Shown here piece by piece: positions 8,281-16,928 of a stretch of DNA of 64,000 nt. Every line of letters begins with the position of its first letter. The stretch's first letter is position 1. Origin of the DNA: Chitinophaga alhagiae (GTDB lineage Bacteria > Bacteroidota > Bacteroidia > Chitinophagales > Chitinophagaceae). Location: the NCBI RefSeq assembly GCF_003568665.1, contig NZ_QXMH01000001.1, positions 2,170,001-2,234,000 of the forward strand, given 5' to 3'. The translations under genes and the position numbers were made by a program. The notes beneath the pieces were generated by a model. That model was given only the letters and a program-made list of their open reading frames with translations, did not search any database and was not told where the DNA came from.

Positions 8281-8844
8281 ATGCAAGACGAACTTAATTT
8301 AATTCTGGATGACGCAAAGGACTCGATGCAAAAGGCAATTTCGCATCTGGAAGTGGAATTGACGAAAATACGGGCAGGCAAGGCTAATCCCCAGATAGTA
8401 GATGGCATTATGGTGGATTATTACGGCGCGCCTACCGCCCTTAACCAGGTAGCCAATATCAGCGTGGCAGATGCCCGTACATTAACCATCCAGCCCTGGG
8501 AAAAAAATATGCTGCAACCCATAGAACGGGCCATTATAGCTTCCAACATAGGTCTCAATCCGCAGAATGATGGCGTGATCATCCGCCTGTTCCTGCCGCC
8601 GCTTACGGAAGAGCGCCGTAAAGAGCTGGTGAAAAAAGTGAACGGAGAGGGAGAGCATGCAAAAGTAGCCATCCGCAATATTCGCCGGGATGCTATTGAA
8701 GCCATCAAAAAGCTGCAGAAAGACGGGCTGAGCGAAGATACCGCCAAAGACGCGGAAGCAGAAACACAACAGCTGACAGACAAGTTCATTGCCGCGGTAG
8801 ACAAACACTGCGCCGCCAAAGACAAGGAGATCATGGCCATTTAA
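8281..8844 (+). CDS. frr: Ribosome recycling factor
   Basis: 187-aa RRF, which works with EF-G to split post-termination ribosomes. Full family length. Recognisable segments are LTKIRAGKANPQIVDGI, VDYYGAPTALNQVA, TIQPWEKNMLQPIERAI and the C-terminal VRNIRRDAI-like AIRNIRRDAIEAIKKLQKDG. It has its own promoter and terminator. The usual upstream partner pyrH is not adjacent here. Confidence 0.96.
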   Translation: MQDELNLILDDAKDSMQKAISHLEVELTKIRAGKANPQIVDGIMVDYYGAPTALNQVANISVADARTLTIQPWEKNMLQPIERAIIASNIGLNPQNDGVIIRLFLPPLTEERRKELVKKVNGEGEHAKVAIRNIRRDAIEAIKKLQKDGLSEDTAKDAEAETQQLTDKFIAAVDKHCAAKDKEIMAI

Positions 8845-8866
8845 GACCGGCCTTATAAAATAAGTA

Positions 8867-8892
8867 TAAAAAAGACGGGACTCCCGTCTTTT
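8867..8892. terminator. Bidirectional terminator between frr and the DMT transporter
   Basis: GACGGG and CCCGTC pair around ACT, flanked by A-run and T-run, so it can act for frr (+) and for the convergent gene (-). Confidence 0.85.
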
Positions 8893-8893
8893 T

Positions 8894-9760
8894 TTATTTC
8901 CTGCTTACAAGATATACCCCGCCCATGATACCGGCCAGGCAAAGCACCTGCCAGCCATTTACATGCTCCCCGGCCAACAGCCCCCAGCCAATGGCCACCA
9001 CTGGCAGGCCGTAGGTGACCATGGAAGCAAACATGGCGCCCGCGGAACGGATCAGCTGGTAAAACAGCAGGGACGCTACCCCTGTACCCATTACACCCAG
9101 CACCATGCTGGCGCCCAGGCTCACCCAGGCATTGTCTGAACGGGCAATGGCCTGCGTAAAATCACTGAAAATAAGCACCGGCGCGGAAAACAACGCCATG
9201 AAGAAAAGGGAGATAGATACCAGCTGAAGGGTAGAATACCCTTTCAGGTAATGGTGCACCAACGCAATATTGAGGCCGTAGCAGGCGGTAGCGCCTACTA
9301 TGAAGAGGCCGTAGTACCAATACTGGTTGGTATCTACGCCCTTGGCCAGAAAGAGGCAGATCACCCCTATGAAGCCAATGGCGAGGCCCGTCAGCTGCCG
9401 GCGCTGCACCGGCGCGCGAAACAGCAAAAGGCTGAACAGGAGCGCAAATACAGGCGTGAACGAGTTGAGCATGCCCGCCAGTGAACTGTCTATCCGGGTT
9501 TCGGCTATGCAGAAAAGATATGCCGGTATGCCATTGCCCAGCAAACCTGAAAGTATGATCACAGGTATTTTGTTCCCCGGTGTCTGGCGGATGAATTTGA
9601 AGAAGAAGGGAAGCAACACTATGCCCGCTGAAATAAGCCGGAGACTGGCCACCTGGTAAGGGCTGAAAGACAGCAGCCCCAGCTTCATCAGTATAAAAGA
9701 ACTGCCCCAGGTAAGGCAGAGCAGCAGGAATATTCCCCAGTTAAGCAAGCGTTGGTCCAT
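8894..9760 (-). CDS. EamA/DMT-family transporter
   Basis: 288-aa inner-membrane protein with ten predicted helices arranged as two EamA repeats of five (about 5-140 and 150-285). The first helix carries CLTWGSSFILMKLGL, typical of the family. The family exports metabolites such as amino acids or nucleosides; the substrate is not evident. Start: ATG at 9760 is preferred over an ATG 27 nt upstream because a TATCTTTG promoter element (9768-9775) lies between them, so an RNA from that promoter would not include the earlier codon. Monocistronic; shares its terminator with frr. Confidence 0.88.
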   Translation of the reverse strand: MDQRLLNWGIFLLLCLTWGSSFILMKLGLLSFSPYQVASLRLISAGIVLLPFFFKFIRQTPGNKIPVIILSGLLGNGIPAYLFCIAETRIDSSLAGMLNSFTPVFALLFSLLLFRAPVQRRQLTGLAIGFIGVICLFLAKGVDTNQYWYYGLFIVGATACYGLNIALVHHYLKGYSTLQLVSISLFFMALFSAPVLIFSDFTQAIARSDNAWVSLGASMVLGVMGTGVASLLFYQLIRSAGAMFASMVTYGLPVVAIGWGLLAGEHVNGWQVLCLAGIMGGVYLVSRK

Positions 9761-9767
9761 AGCTGTG

Positions 9768-9775
9768 CAAAGATA
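9768..9775 (-). promoter_or_regulatory. -7 element deciding the DMT transporter start
   Basis: TATCTTTG on the minus strand ends 7 nt before ATG 9760. Transcription would begin at or next to the start codon, giving a leaderless or nearly leaderless mRNA. Confidence 0.65.
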
Positions 9776-9840
9776 TCGATTCCCCACATCGCCGCCTATT
9801 CTTGTACATTTTCCTTAAATTTAACAAACAACTTACGCAT

Positions 9841-10614
9841 ATGCCTGCTGTAAAACTCTCTGCCACCCCCACCATCCCGCCCAAAAAATTCGGGAAAGAA
9901 GAAACAAAAGAGCGTCTGAAAGCAATACTGGATGAGCTGGACGATCTGCAAAATTTGCTGTACGCTGAACATAAACACAGTTTGTTGGTTGTATTACAGG
10001 GCATGGACGCCAGCGGGAAAGACGGGGTGATCAGGGACGTGTTTGGCACAATGAACCCTATGGGCGTGCGTGTACAGCCGTTCAAGGCACCTACCCAGGA
10101 GGAAGCTGACCACGATTTTCTATGGAGGATACACCAGCATGCGCCGGCAAAAGGCATGATACAGGTGTTTAACCGGTCCCATTATGAGGACGTGCTCGTA
10201 CAGCGCGTACATAACTGGATAGATGTTAAAACCGTGTACCGCCGGTTTGAGGCCATCAACCATTTTGAGCAGCTGCTGGAAAGGCATAACAATACGCACA
10301 TCCTGAAATTTTACCTCCACGTGTCTGCCGAGGCGCAGATGCAAAGGCTGGAAGAGCGTACCAAAGACCCGCGCAAGATGTGGAAGTACAATGAAAAGGA
10401 CTTTGCCGAGGCCAAATTGTATAAAGAATACAGGAAAGCCTATGAAGATGTGTTCAAATATTGTAATGACGTGCCATGGATCATTGTACCGGCAGACCAT
10501 AACTGGTATAAGGAGTACCTGATCGCCAAAACGGTGATGGATACACTGAAATCATTGAAAATGAAGTTTCCGAAGCTGAATAATGGTAAAAATAATGCGG
10601 ATAAAAACGGTTAA
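9841..10614 (+). CDS. PPK2-family polyphosphate kinase / phosphotransferase
   Basis: 257-aa cytoplasmic enzyme that transfers phosphate between polyphosphate and a nucleoside phosphate. Walker A is GMDASGKDG; the second conserved site reads FNRSHYEDVLVQRVH; the lid region is LEERTKDPRKMWKYNEKD. The length and these motifs fit the AMP/ADP-phosphorylating or polyphosphate:nucleotide phosphotransferase group. ATG at 9841 is chosen because a TACATTTT -7-like element at 9805-9812 overlaps the alternative upstream start at 9802. Single gene unit. Confidence 0.9.
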   Translation: MPAVKLSATPTIPPKKFGKEETKERLKAILDELDDLQNLLYAEHKHSLLVVLQGMDASGKDGVIRDVFGTMNPMGVRVQPFKAPTQEEADHDFLWRIHQHAPAKGMIQVFNRSHYEDVLVQRVHNWIDVKTVYRRFEAINHFEQLLERHNNTHILKFYLHVSAEAQMQRLEERTKDPRKMWKYNEKDFAEAKLYKEYRKAYEDVFKYCNDVPWIIVPADHNWYKEYLIAKTVMDTLKSLKMKFPKLNNGKNNADKNG

Positions 10615-10670
10615 ATTATTAATATCGCACCTGTTACACCACCTTTCTTTAACTCTAAAACCTAAAGCGT

Positions 10671-11045
10671 ATGTCTTTTTTCAGTGAATTTAAGGCTTTT
10701 GCCATGAAGGGAAACGTGATTGACCTGGCAGTAGGTATCGTTATCGGTGCCGCTTTCGGGAAAATTGTGTCAGCCCTTGTAGATGCCATTATTATGCCTA
10801 TTGTGGGCATACTCATTGGCGGGTTCGACTTCAAGTCCCTCCTGGTAAAAGTAGGTACTGCTGAAATCAAATACGGGGTGTTTATCCAGTCCATTGTTGA
10901 ATTTGTGATCATCGCCTTTGCCCTGTTCCTGGTCATCAAAGCCATGAACCGGATGAAAAAGGACGAACCGCCTGCCCCTGCACCGGGACCCACCGCCACT
11001 GAACAACTGCTGGCAGAGATCCGGGACGAGCTTAAAAGAAAATAA
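10671..11045 (+). CDS. mscL: Large-conductance mechanosensitive channel
   Basis: 124 aa, the usual MscL length. An N-terminal amphipathic helix ([20 protein letters not shown]) is followed by TM1 ([21 protein letters not shown]) and TM2 ([18 protein letters not shown]). The C-terminal bundle follows a Pro/Ala linker. It forms a homopentameric pore in the inner membrane that opens under hypo-osmotic tension. Its gene is followed by a hairpin at 11062-11091. Confidence 0.95.
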   Translation: MSFFSEFKAFAMKGNVIDLAVGIVIGAAFGKIVSALVDAIIMPIVGILIGGFDFKSLLVKVGTAEIKYGVFIQSIVEFVIIAFALFLVIKAMNRMKKDEPPAPAPGPTATEQLLAEIRDELKRK

Positions 11046-11061
11046 TCATTTTGCACAAGTG

Positions 11062-11091
11062 AACGGTTGGCTGTACTCACGGCCAACCGTT
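11062..11091 (+). other. Hairpin between mscL and the DUF3078 gene
   Basis: AACGGTTGGC (11062-11071) and GCCAACCGTT (11082-11091) form a perfect 10-bp stem with a 10-nt loop. No T-run follows, so it is either a weak mscL terminator or a 5'-UTR stem of the next gene, whose -7-like TCATTTTG lies at 11047-11054. Confidence 0.5.
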
Positions 11092-11120
11092 GCTATTACA
11101 CCAGTTTAACCAACAAAAGA

Positions 11121-12065
11121 ATGAAGAAGTTTTACCTGGCCGCAACCATGCTACTGATGGCCGCTACGGCTTTACAAGCACAAGACGACTCCATGCGGAA
11201 ACTGCGCGAAGAGACCGCCGGCAAGATCAAGAACAACGAAAAAGATACTACCGGCCGGCTCTGGAAGAAGGGCGGCACCTTTGGCCTGATGTTCAACCAG
11301 GGCTCGCTCACCAACTGGGCCGCGGGTGGCGACAAGCTCTCCCTCTCCCTGCAGGGCACCCTCAACGCCTTTGCCAATTATAAAAAAGGCAGGCACTCGT
11401 GGGACAATAACCTGGATCTCGCCTATGGCTACGTGAACACTACCAGCCTGGGCACCCGTAAGAGTGACGACCGCATAGACCTTACCTCCAAATATGGGTA
11501 CGAAATAGGGAAGAACTGGTACCTCAGCGGCCTGTTCAACCTCCGCACCCAGTTTACCGATGGTTATCTCTACCCTGCAGATACTACGCCGGAAAGGATC
11601 TCGCGCTTTTTTGCGCCGGCTTACATAGTACTGTCTCCTGGTATTGACTACATGCCCAACAAGGAATTTTCCCTGTTCATGTCCCCCATCACCGCCCGCT
11701 GGGTAGTGGTAATGGATGATAGCCTTTCTGCGCGCGGAGCCTATGGCGTAGACACCGGCAAACACGTGAGAAGCGAGTTTGGCGCCTATGTAACCGCTAC
11801 CTGGAACAAGGAGATCATGAAGAACGTTACCTACAAATCCAAGCTGGAACTCTTTTCGAACTATAAAAAGAACCCGCAGAACATAGACGTTTTCTGGACA
11901 AATATGCTGTCCCTGAAGGTGAACAAGTGGATCAGCGCCAATGTGAGCCTGGACATGATCTATGATGACGACGTGAGAGAGTTCGAAAACCCCAAAACCG
12001 GGGTCAAGGGGGCCAGGTTGCAGGTAAAGCAGGTACTGAGCATTGGTTTGACCGCCAAGTTCTGA
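11121..12065 (+). CDS. DUF3078 secreted/outer-membrane protein
   Basis: 314 aa. The signal peptide covers about residues 1-20 (KKFYLAATMLLMAATALQAQ). The mature part resembles DUF3078, a Bacteroidota family predicted to form an outer-membrane beta-barrel: it begins with FGLMFNQGSLTNWAAGG and continues with alternating aromatic strands to a C-terminal QVLSIGLTAKF. ATG at 11121 is chosen because it begins the signal peptide. Function of the family is unknown. It ends at a terminator at 12091-12122. Confidence 0.82.
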   Translation: MKKFYLAATMLLMAATALQAQDDSMRKLREETAGKIKNNEKDTTGRLWKKGGTFGLMFNQGSLTNWAAGGDKLSLSLQGTLNAFANYKKGRHSWDNNLDLAYGYVNTTSLGTRKSDDRIDLTSKYGYEIGKNWYLSGLFNLRTQFTDGYLYPADTTPERISRFFAPAYIVLSPGIDYMPNKEFSLFMSPITARWVVVMDDSLSARGAYGVDTGKHVRSEFGAYVTATWNKEIMKNVTYKSKLELFSNYKKNPQNIDVFWTNMLSLKVNKWISANVSLDMIYDDDVREFENPKTGVKGARLQVKQVLSIGLTAKF

Positions 12066-12090
12066 TTGCCGGAATTTTCTTATTTTTGAT

Positions 12091-12122
12091 AAACCTGTCG
12101 GGGCTTACCGGCAGGTTTTTTT
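12091..12122 (+). terminator. Terminator of the DUF3078 gene
   Basis: AAACCTGTCGG pairs with CCGGCAGGTTT (one G-T pair) and a T-run follows. A TATTTTTG box lies just before it (12081-12088); if that is the scpA promoter, the hairpin would sit in the scpA leader. Confidence 0.75.
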
Positions 12123-12132
12123 AAATTTTATC

Positions 12133-12924
12133 ATGAGCAACGAACAAGAAATTTACAAGATCAAGCTACCCCAGTTTGAAGGGCCGTTTGACCTGTTGCT
12201 GTTCTTTATTGAAAGGGATGAGCTGGATATTTACAATATTCCCATTACCGGGCTCACCAATGATTTCCTGGATTACATCCATCATATGGAGTCCCTGAAC
12301 ATTGAGCTGGCCAGCGAGTTCATCCTGTTCATATCCACGCTCATGCGCATCAAGGCCAAAATGCTGCTGCCCCGCAAGGAGCTGGACGAGGCGGGCAATG
12401 AAATAGACCCCCGGCAGGAGCTGGTAGATAAGATACTGGAATACAAGCGTTTCAAGCAGGCTGCGGTAGAGCTGGCAGAGCAGGAGGCAAACAGGATGCT
12501 GCAGATAAAGCGCGGCAATATAGCCAAAGAACTGGCGGAAATCGGGGAAGTGACCAGTGAAGGTACTGAGATGCAGACGCTTACGCTCTTCAAGCTGACC
12601 CAAACCTTTGAAAAGGTGATGCAGCGGGTGAAAGAGCGCACCAACAAGCCCCAGCACGTGGTGTACAAATATGACTATACCATGGAAGGTTCCCGCGAGT
12701 ATATGCTGGACCTGGCCCGTGCGGAAAAGACCATCGCCTTCGAAAAAATATTTGACCATTGTAAAGACCGGGTACATGCCATTTTCCTCTTTCTGGGCAT
12801 GCTGGAACTGGTGCAGGCCAAATACCTGAGCATTATGGTGGGGGATGGAAGAAATAATTTTATTATTGAATATGTAGACCCCTCTGAAAGACCGGAAGGG
12901 GAACCTGTAGTTTTTGAAGAATAA
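12133..12924 (+). CDS. scpA: Segregation and condensation protein A
   Basis: 263-aa kleisin subunit of the SMC-ScpAB condensin. The N-terminal IKLPQFEGPFDLLLFFIERDELDIYN (shown here only in part: PQFEGPFDLLLFFIE) binds the SMC neck; the C-terminal winged helix (ILFLGMLELVQAKY-like FLFLGMLELVQAKYL) binds the SMC head. Full length for the family. scpB is not adjacent. The AraC-type regulator follows after 6 bp, so the two may be co-transcribed. Confidence 0.93.
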   Translation: MSNEQEIYKIKLPQFEGPFDLLLFFIERDELDIYNIPITGLTNDFLDYIHHMESLNIELASEFILFISTLMRIKAKMLLPRKELDEAGNEIDPRQELVDKILEYKRFKQAAVELAEQEANRMLQIKRGNIAKELAEIGEVTSEGTEMQTLTLFKLTQTFEKVMQRVKERTNKPQHVVYKYDYTMEGSREYMLDLARAEKTIAFEKIFDHCKDRVHAIFLFLGMLELVQAKYLSIMVGDGRNNFIIEYVDPSERPEGEPVVFEE

Positions 12925-12930
12925 TACATC

Positions 12931-13833
12931 ATGGCGGAAAAGAGAGACCAGATAGAAGTGCTATCATTGCCTGCATATGCGCAAAACGCACATGAAAATG
13001 CGGAGTTCAGCGTATCTTCCCTCTGCAACCTGGGATGCAATTTCTTTGAGCACCAGAACGCGCCGCATCGCCACAACTTTTATACAATTTATTGGATCAA
13101 AAAAGGCCAGTTGACCCATACCATTGACACGGTAACGCATGTGGTGAAAAAAAATACCCTCTTCTTTCTGGCGCCCGGTCAGGTACACCAGATGAAGTTT
13201 TCAGAAAAGGTAGACGGGTATATGATCGCTTTTCACGATTCCCTGATGTGCCCGAGTGACAAGTCAGACATGGCCGCTGTGCGCAACGGCCTGTTCGTGA
13301 ACGACCGCTTCAGCTCTGTTATCCAGATCAGCAATGAAGAAGACGAAAAGGAGCTGGACTGGATGGTGAAACGGATGATACAGGAGGTAGATGAACGGCG
13401 GCCCAACTATGCCGTTGCTTTCCAGAACTTGCTGCAGTACTTCCTGATCGTGGCTTCCCGCAGCGCCGTTCGCCCGGTAGAGGTGGTGCCTGAGTACCAG
13501 TCAAAGCACAACAGCGCGCTGTTCATGAACTTTAAAACCCTCATAGAAGAAAGGTACCGACAGTTAAAGAACGTGTCTGATTATGCCGCCCTGCTGCATA
13601 TAAAACCCGTTTTGCTCAACGAGATCAGCAAACAGCTGTCCGGCATCACGGCTGGGGAGCACATCCGCAACCGGGTCATCCTGGAGGCGCAGCGGTACCT
13701 GTATAATACAGACCTTACTGCCAAAGAGATCGCTTACAAGCTGGGTTTTGAGGACCCGCATTATTTTTCCCGCTTTTTTAAGAAGTACACCAACCAGTCG
13801 CCTTCAGAATTTAAAGAGCTGGCCAGGGTGTAG
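12931..13833 (+). CDS. AraC-family transcriptional regulator
   Basis: 300 aa. Residues 15-150 form a cupin-like sensor domain (HRHNFYTIYWIKKG, FLAPGQVHQM); residues 200-300 are the double helix-turn-helix of the AraC family, with LTAKEIAYKLGFEDPHYFSR and FKKYTNQSPSEF. The ligand is unknown. It lies 6 bp behind scpA and 330 bp before the redox-stress cluster on the same strand, which makes that cluster a plausible but unproven target. Confidence 0.88.
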   Translation: MAEKRDQIEVLSLPAYAQNAHENAEFSVSSLCNLGCNFFEHQNAPHRHNFYTIYWIKKGQLTHTIDTVTHVVKKNTLFFLAPGQVHQMKFSEKVDGYMIAFHDSLMCPSDKSDMAAVRNGLFVNDRFSSVIQISNEEDEKELDWMVKRMIQEVDERRPNYAVAFQNLLQYFLIVASRSAVRPVEVVPEYQSKHNSALFMNFKTLIEERYRQLKNVSDYAALLHIKPVLLNEISKQLSGITAGEHIRNRVILEAQRYLYNTDLTAKEIAYKLGFEDPHYFSRFFKKYTNQSPSEFKELARV

Positions 13834-14163
13834 CGCTGTGCGGTAAGCTGCCGAAACCCCGTAATGCCGTGTTCCCTTTTGCCGCATGCAGCGCCTGCCC
13901 TTTAATCTATTCCTTTTCAGACGCTCCCCCTCCCCGCCACCGGCCCTTGAAATAACGCTGATATTGAACCTCATATGCCACAAACTGTTAATTAAACAAC
14001 GGCGTTCCTGACCTGTTCCGGCATTCATTTCACAATCAACTGTATTTCAACTATTTATGAGCCTGTCTAAAAAAGTACATGCTTTCCTGCGATCTATCCA
14101 TTCCAGATAGATGTTATAACACCTAATTTTGTGTTGTCATTAAGAAAAAAGGAGAAACAGATC
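13834..14163. other. 330-bp non-coding gap before the redox cluster
   Basis: No credible gene on either strand. The right end holds the promoter element TAATTTTG for the following operon. I see no terminator for the AraC gene and no repeats. Confidence 0.5.
14124..14131 (+). promoter_or_regulatory. -7 element of the pirin-YceI-nitroreductase operon
   Basis: TAATTTTG, ending 32 nt before ATG 14164. No TTG at the usual spacing, so it may need an activator. Confidence 0.5.
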
Positions 14164-15036
14164 ATGACATCCATCAAACAAGTAGCGAAAGTATACCACA
14201 GTTCCCAGCCGCATATGGTGGGAGACGGATTCAAGGTGCAGAACCTCTTTCCCAACGGCAACCGTATCGGGAAACAGCTTAGCCCTTTCTTTTTGCTGGA
14301 CTACGCTGCCCCTCATTACTTTCCCCCTTCAGACGCTCCCCGCGGAGTGGATGAGCACCCTCACCGCGGTTTTGAGACCGTTACCATTGCCTACCAGGGC
14401 GCCCTGCAGCACCGGGACTCCGGCGGCAACAGCGGCAAAATAGGCCCCGGCGGCGTACAGTGGATGACGGCGGCCTCCGGCGTGGTGCATGAAGAAAAGC
14501 ATGACGACGAGTTTACCAAAAACGGCGGTACGCTGGAAATGGTACAGCTCTGGGTGAACCTGCCCAAAGCGCATAAAATGGACAAACCCCGCTACCAGGG
14601 TTTTGACAATGAGCAGATCCCCGTGGCAGACCTGGGAGATGGCAGCTATGCCCGCGTAATAGCCGGTGACTTTAACGGTGTGAAAGGCGCGGCACAAACT
14701 TTCAGCCCGTTGAACCTGTTTGATATACGGCTGAAAGCAGGGAAAAGCATCACGCTCCACCTGCCTGACGGTTACAACACGGGTATTGTGGTGCTTCACG
14801 GCGAAGCTGCTTTCAACGGCACACATACCGCCAAAGAAGTAGAAATAGCAGTGTTTGACACAAAGGGAGACAGCATCAGCATCACAGCCAACACGGATGC
14901 CACGCTGCTGGTACTCAATGGTGAGCCCATCAACGAGCCCGTGTTTGCCTACGGACCTTTTGTGATGAACACAAAAGACGAGATCATAGATGCCATCAAT
15001 GATTACAACGAGGGCAAAATGGGTCGCCTCAACTAA
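14164..15036 (+). CDS. Pirin-family cupin protein
   Basis: 290-aa bicupin. The N-terminal cupin carries the Fe-binding HPHRGFETV and VHEEKH sites (two His, one His/Glu set), typical of pirins; the second cupin covers about 170-280. Pirins act as redox-sensitive regulators or quercetin dioxygenase-like enzymes; which applies here is unknown. ATG at 14164 is used; a GTG 33 nt upstream would overlap the promoter box. It heads an operon with YceI (25-bp gap) and a nitroreductase (12-bp gap). Confidence 0.88.
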   Translation: MTSIKQVAKVYHSSQPHMVGDGFKVQNLFPNGNRIGKQLSPFFLLDYAAPHYFPPSDAPRGVDEHPHRGFETVTIAYQGALQHRDSGGNSGKIGPGGVQWMTAASGVVHEEKHDDEFTKNGGTLEMVQLWVNLPKAHKMDKPRYQGFDNEQIPVADLGDGSYARVIAGDFNGVKGAAQTFSPLNLFDIRLKAGKSITLHLPDGYNTGIVVLHGEAAFNGTHTAKEVEIAVFDTKGDSISITANTDATLLVLNGEPINEPVFAYGPFVMNTKDEIIDAINDYNEGKMGRLN

Positions 15037-15061
15037 ACTTTAAAACTTAAAACTATACACA

Positions 15062-15589
15062 ATGACAACCTGGAAAATTGATCCCGCACACAGCGAAATT
15101 GAATTTAAGGTGAAACACCTGATGATCACCAATGTAACCGGCCACTTTGCCCAGTACGATGCCACGCTGACGGCTTCCAAAGACGACTTCAGCGACGCCA
15201 GCATCTCCTTTGAAGCGGACGTGAACAGTGTAAGCACCAAAAACAGCCAGCGAGACGAGCACCTGAAGAGCCCCGACTTTTTTGATGCGGCCAACCACCC
15301 GAAAATAACCTTCAAATCTACCGAAGTGAAGAAAAAAGATGCGGAAACCTTTGTACTGAAAGGGGACCTCACTATTCGCGGTACCACCCGCCCGGTAGAG
15401 CTGAATGTGGAGTATGCCGGTATTACCGTAGACCCCTATGGTCAGACCAAAGCAGGCTTCGAACTGTCTGGCAAGATCAACCGTAAAGATTTCGGCCTTA
15501 CCTGGTCTGCCACTACAGAAGCCGGCGGCCTGGTGGTGAGTGATGACGTGCGCCTGGTACTGGCCGTGCAAATGATCAAACAAGCATAA
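15062..15589 (+). CDS. YceI-family lipocalin-like protein
   Basis: 175-aa YceI domain protein that begins WKIDPAHSEIEFKVKHLMI and contains HLKSPDFFDAANHPKITFKS and DLTIRGTTRPVEL. The family forms a lipocalin-like barrel that binds polyprenoid/quinone-like or amide molecules. No signal peptide is visible, so this copy appears cytoplasmic, unlike E. coli YceI. Middle gene of the operon. Confidence 0.92.
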   Translation: MTTWKIDPAHSEIEFKVKHLMITNVTGHFAQYDATLTASKDDFSDASISFEADVNSVSTKNSQRDEHLKSPDFFDAANHPKITFKSTEVKKKDAETFVLKGDLTIRGTTRPVELNVEYAGITVDPYGQTKAGFELSGKINRKDFGLTWSATTEAGGLVVSDDVRLVLAVQMIKQA

Positions 15590-15601
15590 CAACAACATCA
15601 T

Positions 15602-16231
15602 ATGGACATTCTGGAGAAACTGACATGGCGGTATGCCACTAAAAAATTTGATCCTGCGAAGAAATTGGAACAGGAGCAGTTGGAACGGATCATCCGCGCT
15701 ACCAACCTCTCTGCCTCTTCTTACGGATTGCAGCCATATAAAGTAATTGTAGTAACGGACCCGGCTGTAAGGGAGCAACTTAAATCGGTATCGTGGAACC
15801 AGTCACAGATCACCGATGCATCGCACCTGCTGATATTTGCGAGGTATGACACCCTGGAGGAGCAACATGTAGAACAATATATTGAGAACATTGCCAGCAC
15901 GCGCCAGCTGCAAAGGGCACAATTGAGCGGATTTGAAGACACGATGAAAGGTACTGTGAAGGCGCTGGACAAAGACGCGGCGGCCGTATGGACCGGCAAA
16001 CAGGCTTACCTGGCGCTGGGCACGCTGCTGGCGGCTTGTGCGGCAGACGGGGTGGATACCTGCCCCATGGAAGGGTTCAACGCGGCTGCATACGACGAGA
16101 TTTTGGGACTAAAAGAGAGGAACCTGCGCACGGTAGTAATTGCAGCGGTTGGTTTTCGCGCGGAAGATGACGGCATGCAGCATGCGAAGAAAGTGAGAAA
16201 GCCTTTGGAAGATTTTGTGGAATTAGTGTAA
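15602..16231 (+). CDS. NfsB-like NAD(P)H nitroreductase
   Basis: 209-aa FMN-dependent oxidoreductase of the nitroreductase superfamily. The N-terminus (RYATKKFDPAKKL) supplies FMN-phosphate contacts; SASSYGLQPYKVIVV and the C-terminal PMEGFNAAAYDEILGL are typical of the NfsB/NfnB group. It would reduce nitroaromatics, quinones or similar electrophiles as a homodimer. It is the last gene of the pirin-YceI operon and is followed by a strong terminator. Confidence 0.9.
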   Translation: MDILEKLTWRYATKKFDPAKKLEQEQLERIIRATNLSASSYGLQPYKVIVVTDPAVREQLKSVSWNQSQITDASHLLIFARYDTLEEQHVEQYIENIASTRQLQRAQLSGFEDTMKGTVKALDKDAAAVWTGKQAYLALGTLLAACAADGVDTCPMEGFNAAAYDEILGLKERNLRTVVIAAVGFRAEDDGMQHAKKVRKPLEDFVELV

Positions 16232-16254
16232 CAGGAAGTCAGAGGTTTTAGGTG

Positions 16255-16286
16255 AACCGGGCGGAGTTATTTCGCCCGGTTTTTTT
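16255..16286 (+). terminator. Terminator of the nitroreductase operon
   Basis: AACCGGGCG (16255-16263) pairs with CGCCCGGTT (16273-16281), followed by TTTTT. Confidence 0.9.
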
Positions 16287-16350
16287 GATCTTATTTCGTT
16301 ATTTTTAAGCCCTCTAATCATAATCATCTCACCCATAAAAAGTTTTAATC

Positions 16351-16761
16351 ATGAAAAGATCCGCATCTGCCAATTGGAAAGGTACCGGTAAAGAAGGGAA
16401 AGGCACCGTTTCTACAGAAACCGGCGTACTGAAAGATACAGCCTATTCATTTACCAGCCGTTTTGAGAATGGCGCCGGCACCAACCCCGAGGAGCTGATC
16501 GCAGCGGCTCACGCAGGCTGTTTCTCCATGAAACTGAGCTTCGTGATTTCCGGCGCAGGCCTTACCCCCGGCAGTATCGATACCAAAGCCACCATCACTT
16601 TCGAGAACGGCGCTATCACCAACAGCCACCTGGAAGTAACTGCCAGCGTTCCCGGCCTGGATGCGGCCAAGTTTGCAGAAATGGCGGAAGATGCCCGCGC
16701 TAACTGCCCCATTTCCAAACTGCTCAATACCGACATTACGATGGACGCCAAACTGGTGTAA
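16351..16761 (+). CDS. OsmC-family peroxiredoxin
   Basis: 136-aa thiol-dependent hydroperoxidase of the OsmC/Ohr group. The two catalytic cysteines are in HAGCFSM (about residue 51) and ANCPISK (about residue 120). The N-terminal KRSASANWKGTGKEGKGTVST is typical of OsmC rather than Ohr. It has its own transcription unit between two terminators, next to other redox genes. Confidence 0.92.
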   Translation: MKRSASANWKGTGKEGKGTVSTETGVLKDTAYSFTSRFENGAGTNPEELIAAAHAGCFSMKLSFVISGAGLTPGSIDTKATITFENGAITNSHLEVTASVPGLDAAKFAEMAEDARANCPISKLLNTDITMDAKLV

Positions 16762-16781
16762 AAAAGCAGGGTAAAAATTAT

Positions 16782-16829
16782 ACGCAAAGGCCGGGCGGGG
16801 AGTTGAAATCCACGCCCGGCCTGCGTTTT
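16782..16829 (+). terminator. Terminator of the osmC-like gene
   Basis: GGCCGGGCG (16789-16797) pairs with CGCCCGGCC (16813-16821), extended by ACGCA/TGCGT and followed by TTTTA. Confidence 0.85.
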
Positions 16830-16928
16830 ATAGGGCAAATATTTGTCCATGCTTTTATACGGTTTGTCCATTGATAGCCGCCTGCCAACAACGGATCTTT
16901 GCATAAAGAAAATTACAGGAGGAGATAT

